From contig JAPFDH010000059.1 of NCBI GenBank assembly GCA_026169045.1, positions 1 through 34,975 of the forward strand: DNA of 34,975 bases, read 5' to 3'. This document shows positions 24,309 through 31,417 of the stretch, in pieces. Below the pieces are notes generated by a model. The model saw only the letters and a program-made list of their open reading frames with translations, had not been told where the DNA came from and searched no databases. Source of the DNA: Lachnospiraceae bacterium (GTDB taxonomy: Bacteria > Bacillota > Clostridia > Lachnospirales > Lachnospiraceae). The stretch's first letter is position 1. Every line of letters begins with the position of its first letter. Made by a program: the position numbers and the translations under genes.

Positions 24309-24356
24309 GAGAACAGTAGGTATAAAGTAAATTTTATACGAACTGTTCTCTTTTTT
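24309..24356 (+). terminator. Terminator of tgt-yajC
   Basis: GAGAACAGT (24309-24317) pairs with ACTGTTCTC (24342-24350), with a further internal GTATAAA/TTTATAC stem, followed by six Ts. Confidence 0.92.
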
Positions 24357-24435
24357 GCTGGAAAAATTGTGAAAAATGTGATATCTTTAGTTAAAGTTAG
24401 ATGATAGTTACAGTCGAAGAAAGGGAGGCTTATAT

Positions 24436-25320
24436 ATGAAGATAGGAGCATTAGAAGCGGGTGGAACAAAGATGGTTTGTGCGATAGGAGATGAGAACGG
24501 GAATATTTTTGAAAGAATATCGATTCCGACAGAAACGCCTGAGGTTACGGTACCGCGTCTGATTGAGTATTTTAGTGATAAGAAGATAGAAGCATTGGGA
24601 ATAGGATGTTTTGGACCGATTGATCTGAACCGAAATTCTGAAACTTATGGTTATATTACTACAACGCCTAAAATTCCATGGAGAAATTTTGATATGGTAG
24701 GGGCTTTTCAAAAGGCTCTTCACGTGCCTGTAGGATTTGATACGGATGTGAATGGATCTGCTCTGGGTGAAGCTACATGGGGAATTACAAAAGGGTTGGA
24801 AAACAGTGTTTACATTACCATTGGAACCGGTGTGGGAATGGGAATCATATCAAATGGTAAAGTTCTTCACGGGATGATGCATCCGGAAGCAGGACATATT
24901 ATACTGAAAAAACATCCGCTGGATCAATATGAGGGAAAATGTCCGTATCATAAGACTTGTCTGGAAGGATTGGCAGCAGGACCGGCGATAGAAGCAAGAT
25001 GGGGGAAAAAAGGGATTGAATTGGCAGATCGGAAAGAAGTCTGGGAACTGGAGGCATATTATATAGGACAGGCTCTGGTTGACTTAATTCTTGTACTTTC
25101 GCCACAGAAAATTGTTTTAGGCGGCGGAGTTATGCATCAGGAACAATTGTTGGGACTTGTTAAAGAGGAAGTGAAAAAGCAGTTAAATGGATATATAAAG
25201 ACAAAGGAGATGGAAGATTTGGATGAATATATTGTGCTTCCGAGTCTCAATGATAATCAGGGAATTATGGGGGCGATCCGTTTAGCTCTGGATGAGAAAG
25301 AGGGGATAAAGCGTGTCTGA
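24436..25320 (+). CDS. ROK family fructokinase
   Basis: A 294-aa sugar kinase that phosphorylates fructose (or mannose) with ATP. The P-loop-like LEAGGTKMVCAIGD, the catalytic D104 in DTDVNG, GTGVGMGII, and a zinc site with H154, C169, H172 and C175 (HPEAGH and CPYHKTC) match the Bacillus YdhR/GmuE-type fructokinases. The mannose-6-phosphate isomerase gene overlaps its end by 8 nt, showing coupled translation. Together the pair links fructose-6-P and mannose-6-P pools, as in glucomannan or mannose use. The start ATG 24436 has AAGGGAGG. No clear promoter is seen in the 80 nt before it. Confidence 0.9.
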   Translation: MKIGALEAGGTKMVCAIGDENGNIFERISIPTETPEVTVPRLIEYFSDKKIEALGIGCFGPIDLNRNSETYGYITTTPKIPWRNFDMVGAFQKALHVPVGFDTDVNGSALGEATWGITKGLENSVYITIGTGVGMGIISNGKVLHGMMHPEAGHIILKKHPLDQYEGKCPYHKTCLEGLAAGPAIEARWGKKGIELADRKEVWELEAYYIGQALVDLILVLSPQKIVLGGGVMHQEQLLGLVKEEVKKQLNGYIKTKEMEDLDEYIVLPSLNDNQGIMGAIRLALDEKEGIKRV

Positions 25321-26242
25321 TTTGATTTTTTTGAAACCTGTTTTGAAAGAGAATATTTGGGGGGGAAATCGATTAAAACAATTTGGATATGATATTCCCA
25401 GTGACCATACGGGAGAATGTTGGGGAATTAGCGCACACATGAATGGAGACTGTATTGTAGATGGCGGATTCTATGATGGCTGGTCATTAAGTGAATTGTG
25501 GGAAAAACATCGGGAATTATTTGGTAACATACAAATGGATCGATTTCCTCTTTTGGTTAAAATTATAGACGCCAAAGAGGATTTGAGTATTCAGGTTCAT
25601 CCGGATGATACATACGCCAATGAACATGAACATGGATCTCTTGGAAAAACGGAATGCTGGTATGTGTTGGATTGTGATTCTGATGGAAAAATTGTAATTG
25701 GTCATCATGCTAAAAATAAGGCGGAATTGAAAAATATGATTGAACAGAAACGCTGGGAAGAGTTGATTCGTATGGTTCCGATTAAAAAAGGGGACTTTTT
25801 TCAAATTAATCCTGGTTGTATCCATGCCATTAAAGCAGGAACCTTGATTTTGGAAACGCAGCAAAACAGTGATATTACATATCGTGTCTATGATTATGAC
25901 AGATTATCCGATGGAAAACCAAGAGAATTGCATATCAAACAAAGTATCGATGTAATTGAAGCACCATATCGGGCGGCTGAGATCGATCCTAGGGTGACGG
26001 TTGAACATGGGGTGACAATTACTTCGTTTGTGGAATGTGATTATTATCAGGTAAAAAAACTAGATGTGGACAAAACTGGTCAAATAGAATTTCATGCTCC
26101 TTTTACCAATGTTAGTGTGATTGAGGGTGAGGGAACAATCAATGGGAAGAAAATAGAAAAAGGAACTCATTTTATTGTTCCTTTTGAATACGGTACCTGT
26201 TGTTTTAGCGGTACATTATCATTGATCGTTTCCAGCATATGA
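25313..26242 (+). CDS. manA: Mannose-6-phosphate isomerase, class I
   Basis: A 309-aa zinc cupin enzyme that interconverts mannose-6-P and fructose-6-P. It has the short Firmicutes form. Motifs are KENIWGGNRLKQFGYDIP at the N-terminus, IQVHPDDTYA (metal ligands), KTECWYVLD (Glu ligand), INPGCIHAIKAGTLILETQQNSDITYRVYDYDR (His ligand and active site), and a C-terminal second cupin ending CCFSGTLSLIVSSI. Start is GTG 25313, within the last codons of the fructokinase; AGGGG lies 5-6 nt upstream. Confidence 0.94.
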   Translation: MSDLIFLKPVLKENIWGGNRLKQFGYDIPSDHTGECWGISAHMNGDCIVDGGFYDGWSLSELWEKHRELFGNIQMDRFPLLVKIIDAKEDLSIQVHPDDTYANEHEHGSLGKTECWYVLDCDSDGKIVIGHHAKNKAELKNMIEQKRWEELIRMVPIKKGDFFQINPGCIHAIKAGTLILETQQNSDITYRVYDYDRLSDGKPRELHIKQSIDVIEAPYRAAEIDPRVTVEHGVTITSFVECDYYQVKKLDVDKTGQIEFHAPFTNVSVIEGEGTINGKKIEKGTHFIVPFEYGTCCFSGTLSLIVSSI

Positions 26243-26329
26243 AGAGAAAAAAACCTCCTATTTATTTCAAAAATCTTACAAAAAACTAACGAAAAAGACA
26301 AAAAACTGTATAAAAACAGTCTGCTACAA

Positions 26330-26369
26330 TTGACTATATATGGTGGATATGATAAAATATTACCATATA
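26330..26369 (+). promoter_or_regulatory. Promoter and candidate operator of the BlaI/M56 operon
   Basis: TTGACT (26330-26335), 17-nt spacer, TAAAAT (26353-26358). An 8-bp inverted repeat TATATGGT (26337-26344) and ACCATATA (26362-26369), 17 nt apart, brackets the -10 box, a typical place for a BlaI-family operator. Transcription would start near 26365. A strong GGAGGTG (26391-26397) in the leader is not followed by any usual start codon at the right distance. Confidence 0.65.
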
Positions 26370-26489
26370 GATTTAAAAAAAATAAAAAGAGGAGGTGCGA
26401 TACCCAGTCAGAATAAGCATAATCACTTTTTGGGTGTGAGTCGGATGGATTATGCAGGACTGGGTATTCATTTAAGGATGAGAAATCAT

Positions 26490-26864
26490 ATGTTGCTGAC
26501 GCAGAGCGAAGTAGAAATTATGGAAATTTTATGGGAAACCGGTGCAGAGGGAAAAAAGATTACGATTTTGGAACTGATTGATGCCATTAATAGTAAATAT
26601 GATCGTGAATTAAAGCGTCAGACAGTATCCACATTTTTGTCCCATCTGGTAAGTAAAGGTGTTGCTGATTACACGAAAAAGAGTAAAATTTCTTATTATG
26701 TGCCAGTTATTACAAGGGAAGAATATGCTGCTATTCTGCATAAAGAATTGCTGGATACCTGGTATAACGGGGACGTGGTATCTTGTGTGAAATCTTTGAT
26801 TACAAATGCCAAATTAAGTAAGAAAGAGATGGAAAAGGTAAAAGAGGAGATAAATGCACTTTAA
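26490..26864 (+). CDS. BlaI/MecI/CopY family transcriptional repressor
   Basis: A small winged-helix repressor. LTQSEVEIMEILWETG, then ITILELIDAINSKYDRELKRQTVSTFLSHLVSKGVADYTKKSKISYYVPVI form the HTH and wing, followed by a dimerisation helix region. Family members are cut by an M56 protease after a cell-envelope signal. The frame is open from ATG 26340, but that codon lies inside the promoter. I favour ATG 26490 (124 aa) because the family starts a few residues before this motif and AAGGATGAG (26474-26482) lies 7 nt upstream; ATG 26445 and 26478 are possible. The last 11 nt overlap the M56 gene, so the two are co-translated. Confidence 0.83.
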   Translation: MLLTQSEVEIMEILWETGAEGKKITILELIDAINSKYDRELKRQTVSTFLSHLVSKGVADYTKKSKISYYVPVITREEYAAILHKELLDTWYNGDVVSCVKSLITNAKLSKKEMEKVKEEINAL

Positions 26865-28278
26865 CACGCAATTGGTATATTTTATAGGAACGGAAAGTTT
26901 AACTGGAGCAATAATTGTTATCGGTTTGATGCTGATATTAGGTATCATACATAATTTTTTCCCCAGTTTTTCCCGGCGTCATGTAGTAGGCTGGATTGGA
27001 ATAGCTGGGTTTATAGTTCCGTTTTGGTATATGATACGCTGGGTAATGCACGTGGGAATATCCAGCTATCTGTATGGAGCTATTTCAGATGAAATAAGTA
27101 TGTTCTATGGAGCCTTTGTTGGCAGATGGGCTGCTGTGATATTGATTATTTGGACAGCCGGTTTGTTATGTGGATTTGTTCTGTTTATTTTAAAACAAAT
27201 ACGATTGCGCCGGATCATCAAGGAATCTGTACGGGTAAATGACCCTTCTATTTTGTACTTATTAGAAGAATTACAAGAAAGTTTTGGTATTTGTCATGAT
27301 ATTACTATTTTATATCATCCGGCTTTGACGTCTCCTGGATGTGCCGGAATATGGAAACCGTGTATTGTGATGAATCAGGCGGCTATTAAAAGGGAAAATG
27401 TTTACTCGGTTTTGTGTCATGAGCTGATTCATATAAAAAAGAAAGACGTTTTGTTTCAGTATGTGATTGATATTGTTTCTATTTTTCATTGGTTTAATCC
27501 TTTGATTCATCTCTTTCGCTTTGTAATGATGAAACAAATGGAATATGGATGTGATACATATGCTCTTTGGCATACAGGGTGGCGCGTCAGTTCGGAAGAT
27601 TATATTGCTACGATCAGTAGGGTAATTCAGAAAAAAGAGAAAAAAGTGGTATATGTTTTACCCTTTGGCGGGAAATATGAGGAGAGAAAAAACAGAGTCC
27701 GATACTTAAAAAAGATGGCATCAATAAAATGGAAAACATCGACGGCTTGTATTGTATTGATGGGAATTATTTTTTTGAGTACATCGGTGACGGTATATGC
27801 CGCAAATGAGACATTCACAAACTCATATATTACATGGCTGAAAAGTGATACAAGTGAAGCGATATATGAGGGAGAGGGAGAGCCGATAAAAGAATGCGAA
27901 TCGGAGTATGTGACAGAAGAAGTAGAGACAGAGGAAGAACAAGATCTTTCTTGGATGGATAGGTGGATTTCGGCTAATTGGCTATTAATGGGAAAGCAGA
28001 CCATGGTTTCTGAAGGATTCGAGGGGAGTGCCGGAGAATATTGTAATGTAACGATGAGTGGTAATACAGGGGATGATTATGAAGTAGGAATTATACAACC
28101 GGATGGAGAGACGATTTGGGTTCATGTGAATGATACAGGAAGGCATGAATTTAAATTGGAACAAAATGGAAAGTATCGTCTGGCTGTCAAAAATAATTTA
28201 GAAAGCGAATTACAAGTGGATGTTATGTTCTTTTTAGAAAAGCGTTCTGTCCAAGATGATTATATGGTGATATCGTAA
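26854..28278 (+). CDS. M56 family (BlaR1-type) membrane metalloprotease sensor
   Basis: A 474-aa membrane zinc protease. Hydrophobic helices lie at about 14-34, 44-65, 90-113 and 297-318. The catalytic motif is HELIH (H189, E190, H193), followed by FHWFNPLIHLFRFVMMKQMEYGCD, the M56 signature. After the last helix comes an acidic stretch (330-365) and a C-terminal outside domain of about 110 residues that looks beta-rich (CNVTMSGNTGDDYEVGIIQPDGETIWVHVNDTGRH). This is not a penicillin-binding domain, so the signal is probably not a beta-lactam. The inferred role is to sense an envelope cue and cleave the upstream BlaI-type repressor. No beta-lactamase or PBP target gene is adjacent. Confidence 0.87.
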   Translation: MHFNTQLVYFIGTESLTGAIIVIGLMLILGIIHNFFPSFSRRHVVGWIGIAGFIVPFWYMIRWVMHVGISSYLYGAISDEISMFYGAFVGRWAAVILIIWTAGLLCGFVLFILKQIRLRRIIKESVRVNDPSILYLLEELQESFGICHDITILYHPALTSPGCAGIWKPCIVMNQAAIKRENVYSVLCHELIHIKKKDVLFQYVIDIVSIFHWFNPLIHLFRFVMMKQMEYGCDTYALWHTGWRVSSEDYIATISRVIQKKEKKVVYVLPFGGKYEERKNRVRYLKKMASIKWKTSTACIVLMGIIFLSTSVTVYAANETFTNSYITWLKSDTSEAIYEGEGEPIKECESEYVTEEVETEEEQDLSWMDRWISANWLLMGKQTMVSEGFEGSAGEYCNVTMSGNTGDDYEVGIIQPDGETIWVHVNDTGRHEFKLEQNGKYRLAVKNNLESELQVDVMFFLEKRSVQDDYMVIS

Positions 28279-28318
28279 AAGCTGGGATTTTAGAAAATAT
28301 TGTTCTGGTGTTTAAAAG

Positions 28319-28367
28319 ACAGGCGACCGTAACGAAAAATGATTTTGTTAGGGTTCGCCTGTTTTTT
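28319..28367. terminator. Terminator between the M56 and ROK repressor genes
   Basis: ACAGGCGA (28319-28326) pairs with TCGCCTGT (28355-28362), extended by GTAAC/GTTAG-type pairing, and followed by six Ts. It ends the BlaI/M56 operon; its role for the convergent minus-strand repressor gene is less clear. Confidence 0.88.
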
Positions 28368-28379
28368 GTATGGATGAAA

Positions 28380-29579
28380 TTATAAATGAAGTATATGAAT
28401 TCCAAGAAAATTTCGGATACATACAGATGCACCTCCAAGGAGTATAGCGGTGTCTTGGAGTGTTGATGGGACAATGGGGCAACATTTATGTTGATGGGAA
28501 GATGGCTGTATCAATTTGGCAATATTATGGCCGGGACCTGTATGCTTGGACGCATTCGTTAAATTTTCCTGTATCATGGGAATGATATCCGGAAGGTATG
28601 AGGTAAAAGAACTGTTAATAATAATAATATCAGGATCAAATATAGTTGTAATATTGTTAATTGCAATTGCCATGTACGTTACAAAGGTTTGAATGGCCTG
28701 GATTGCAAAAACGGAATGATGCTGGTAAGCAGTAATAAGGTCATCCACAGAAGGAGACAAATGAGAAGAAAGGGAAGCATATTCTTTTAAGATGGCTGAT
28801 TCCGATGCATATTGTTCGATACAGCCATGATTTCCGCAGGGACAAAGACGACCATTTGGTTGGACAATGGTATGGCCGAATTCTCCAGCAAAACCATTTC
28901 TTCCGGTATAAAGGCGATGATTCAAGATCAGACCTAATCCGATACCAGTATGGATACTTAAATTTACCATATTGGAGTAGTCATGGCAGAAGGTTTTTTC
29001 TCCTAAAGCTGAAAAATTAGCTTCATTTTCAATAAAAATCGGAATATGAAATTCCTTTTCCAGTTCTTCTGACAGATTGATATCCGTAAGGTCATAGTAG
29101 GGACAAAACAGAATTTTATTATCACGAACTGCAGCGTGGACGCCGACGGTGATGCCAACTACTCCGTGAACGGTTGGCGGAAGTTCGTCCATAATTGTGT
29201 GGATTATTTTTTTTAAAGGAGTAAGCAGGGCCTGTGGAGAATAGTGATTGGCATATTGGTATAAGCGGCAGTTTTCACCGCGGAGGTTACATGTCATAAG
29301 TATGATTTGTTTTCCGGTAAGATCAATTGAGATAACATGACCATTCTCTTTGGCAAATGTAAGCATAATTGGTTTTCGGCCTTTTGATGTGTCTCGGCTG
29401 CCTGTTTCGCGAATGAGCTGATGATCCAAAAGCTGTTTGACGATCGCTGAAACAGTGGCTTTTGTTAAACCAAGGAGGTTGGAAAGTTCTGCTCGGGATA
29501 TGGGATCATGTTGAATAATTGCCTCCAGAACCAGGCGTGTATTCAGATCACGGATCATTTCCTGCTTTCCTGCTTTCAT
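28380..29579 (-). CDS. xylR: ROK family transcriptional repressor, XylR type
   Basis: A 399-aa repressor. The N-terminal winged helix-turn-helix (about 15-75: AELSNLLGLTKATVSAIVKQLLDHQLI, then GSRDTSKGRKP) precedes a ROK domain with a sugar-binding region (FIENEANFSALGE), GFAGEFGHTIVQ, and a zinc-binding CPCGNHGCIEQYASE. It is divergent from an isomerase and xylulokinase, the standard XylR setting, so D-xylose is the probable inducer. The AGGAGG ribosome site precedes ATG on the minus strand. A TATAAT -10 lies at 29607-29602 and between it and the ribosome site is CTAAACTAA, a half-site like that in the operator, which suggests autoregulation. It lacks no key domain. Confidence 0.86.
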   Translation of the reverse strand: MKAGKQEMIRDLNTRLVLEAIIQHDPISRAELSNLLGLTKATVSAIVKQLLDHQLIRETGSRDTSKGRKPIMLTFAKENGHVISIDLTGKQIILMTCNLRGENCRLYQYANHYSPQALLTPLKKIIHTIMDELPPTVHGVVGITVGVHAAVRDNKILFCPYYDLTDINLSEELEKEFHIPIFIENEANFSALGEKTFCHDYSNMVNLSIHTGIGLGLILNHRLYTGRNGFAGEFGHTIVQPNGRLCPCGNHGCIEQYASESAILKEYASLSSHLSPSVDDLITAYQHHSVFAIQAIQTFVTYMAIAINNITTIFDPDIIIINSSFTSYLPDIIPMIQENLTNASKHTGPGHNIAKLIQPSSHQHKCCPIVPSTLQDTAILLGGASVCIRNFLGIHILHL

Positions 29580-29746
29580 AATTTGTATACCTCCTAAACT
29601 AATTATAACAGTATCGTATCATAAAGATTAAAAATGCGCAAATATTTTTTGCTATATGGGGTGTCAGTAAAAAATTAATGAAAGAAAATAGAATATATTT
29701 TTGCCAATCTTATTTATAATTAGGGATAATAATGAAGAATATTTTC

Positions 29747-29775
29747 TTGACATTCATTTTATTCTGTAGTAGAGT
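29747..29775 (+). promoter_or_regulatory. Promoter of the isomerase-xylulokinase operon
   Basis: A perfect TTGACA (29747-29752), 17-nt spacer, TAGAGT (29770-29775). Transcription would start near 29782, immediately before the palindrome at 29785. Confidence 0.72.
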
Positions 29776-29784
29776 AAAAATATC

Positions 29785-29813
29785 TTATTTAGTTTAGAAT
29801 GTAAATTAAATAA
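29785..29813 (+). promoter_or_regulatory. Candidate XylR operator
   Basis: TTATTTAGTTT (29785-29795) and AAATTAAATAA (29803-29813) are an 11-bp inverted repeat with one mismatch, 7 nt apart. It resembles the Firmicutes xyl operator, which has TTAGTTT halves, and its location just after the transcription start would let the repressor block elongation. Confidence 0.7.
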
Positions 29814-29850
29814 CACTTTGTGATATTATTGTGTAAAGGAGAGCGTAAAG

Positions 29851-31320
29851 ATGAATAACACACCAGAAGTAAAATTGGGAATTATAGCAGTGAGCCGAGA
29901 CTGTTTTCCAATGACTCTTTCAGCCAGAAGAAGAGCAGCAGTAGTAAATGCCTATCAAAAGAAAGGCGGAGAAATTTTTGAATGTCCAGTTACTGTTGAA
30001 AATGAAACAGATATGCTGAAAGCAGTGGATGAAGTAAAGAAGAATGGATGTAATGCTCTTGTAGTATTTCTTGGAAATTTTGGTCCGGAGACCAGTGAAA
30101 CGTTAATTGCAAAAGAATTTCATGGACCGATTATGTATGCGGCTGCTGCCGAAGAGACAGGGGATAGTCTTTTGGATGACAGAGGGGATGCATACTGTGG
30201 TATGCTGAATTTAAGTTATAACTTGAAATTGCGTAATATTCGGGCTTATATTCCGGAATATCCAGTGGGAACAGCGGAAGATGTGGCAGATATGATTGCA
30301 GATTTTGTTCCGATTGCGAGAACAATGATTGGTCTTGGAAAACTTAAAATTATTTCTTTTGGACCTCGTCCACAGGATTTCCTGGCATGTAATGCCCCGA
30401 TTAAACAATTATATAATCTGGGTGTAGAGATTGAAGAAAATTCCGAATTGGATTTATTTGCTTCTTTTAATGATCATAAGGATGATGAAAGAATCCCGGC
30501 GGTTGCTGAAGACATGGCGAAGGAACTGGGGGAAGGAAACAAACTTCCTGGTATTTTACCAAAATTGGCACAGTATGAGTTAACGCTTCTTGACTGGGCA
30601 GAAGGACATAAGGGATCCAGAGAATTTGTGGTATTTGCTAATAAGTGTTGGCCGTCATTCCAGACACAGTTCGGATTTGTTCCTTGTTATGTGAACAGCC
30701 GTTTGGCAGCAAAGGGAATTCCGGTATCCTGTGAAGTGGATATTTACGGTGCGCTCAGTGAATACATTGGTACATGTATCAGCCAGGATGTTGTAACTTT
30801 ACTGGATATCAATAATTCTGTGCCCAGGGATATGTATGAGACCGAAATCAAAGGAAAGTATTCATATACATTAAAAGACACATTTATGGGCTTCCATTGT
30901 GGAAATACGGCAGCATGTAAATTATCATTTAAAGAAATGAGAAATCAAAAGATTATGGCAAGAACATTGCCGGAGGAAGTTACATACGGAACTCTGGAAG
31001 GCGATATTATGCCGGGTGAAATTACGTTTTTCCGGTTACAAAGTACAGCAGATGCTAAACTGCGTGCTTATGTGGCAGAGGGAGAAATTCTTCCTGTAGC
31101 TACCCGGTCTTTTGGGGCAATTGCTGTTTTTGCCATTCCGGAAATGGGACGTTTCTATCGTCATGTGTTAATTGAGAAAAATTATCCGCATCATGGAGCA
31201 GTAGCATTTGGCCATTATGGTAAACTTATGTTTGAAGTATTTAAATATCTTGGTGTAGAAGAAATTGGATTTAACCAGCCAAAAGAAATGCGTTATCCGA
31301 CAGAAAATCCATTTGCATAA
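29851..31320 (+). CDS. L-fucose/L-arabinose isomerase-fold protein, probable xylose isomerase (non-XylA type)
   Basis: A 489-aa aldose-ketose isomerase of the FucI/AraA fold. It starts with the family pattern KLGIIAVSRDCFPMTLSARRRAAVV, has FGPRPQDFLACNAP, the metal-binding Glu region SCEVDIYGALSEYIGTCIS, DINNSVPRDM, and FMGFHCGNTAACK, with a histidine near the C-terminus in NYPHHGAVAFGHYGK. The gene is next to xylulokinase and a XylR-type repressor, and no XylA is present, so D-xylose to D-xylulose is the best guess. I recall that a fucose-isomerase-related protein of Clostridium acetobutylicum in the same setting was shown to be a xylose isomerase. D-arabinose, D-lyxose or L-fucose remain possible. 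The ribosome site is AAAGGAGAG. Confidence 0.8.
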   Translation: MNNTPEVKLGIIAVSRDCFPMTLSARRRAAVVNAYQKKGGEIFECPVTVENETDMLKAVDEVKKNGCNALVVFLGNFGPETSETLIAKEFHGPIMYAAAAEETGDSLLDDRGDAYCGMLNLSYNLKLRNIRAYIPEYPVGTAEDVADMIADFVPIARTMIGLGKLKIISFGPRPQDFLACNAPIKQLYNLGVEIEENSELDLFASFNDHKDDERIPAVAEDMAKELGEGNKLPGILPKLAQYELTLLDWAEGHKGSREFVVFANKCWPSFQTQFGFVPCYVNSRLAAKGIPVSCEVDIYGALSEYIGTCISQDVVTLLDINNSVPRDMYETEIKGKYSYTLKDTFMGFHCGNTAACKLSFKEMRNQKIMARTLPEEVTYGTLEGDIMPGEITFFRLQSTADAKLRAYVAEGEILPVATRSFGAIAVFAIPEMGRFYRHVLIEKNYPHHGAVAFGHYGKLMFEVFKYLGVEEIGFNQPKEMRYPTENPFA

Positions 31321-31341
31321 TAAGTGGATGCTGGAACGATC

Positions 31342-31384
31342 AGCGTGTCCGGAACAGGCAAGGAACGTTCCGGACACGCTTTTC
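31342..31384 (+). terminator. Stem-loop between isomerase gene and xylB
   Basis: A 14-bp perfect stem (31342-31355 with 31367-31380) is followed by four Ts. It is strong enough to attenuate xylB relative to the isomerase. No separate promoter for xylB is seen. Confidence 0.75.
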
Positions 31385-31417
31385 TATGTTTATTATATTG
31401 ATTGATGGGAGGTAACT

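Noticed and set aside
26300-26325. Terminator after manA (ACTGT-ATAAAA-ACAGT)
   Set aside because: The stem is only 5 bp on the plus strand and no T-run follows; it would only resemble a terminator on the minus strand, where there is no gene.
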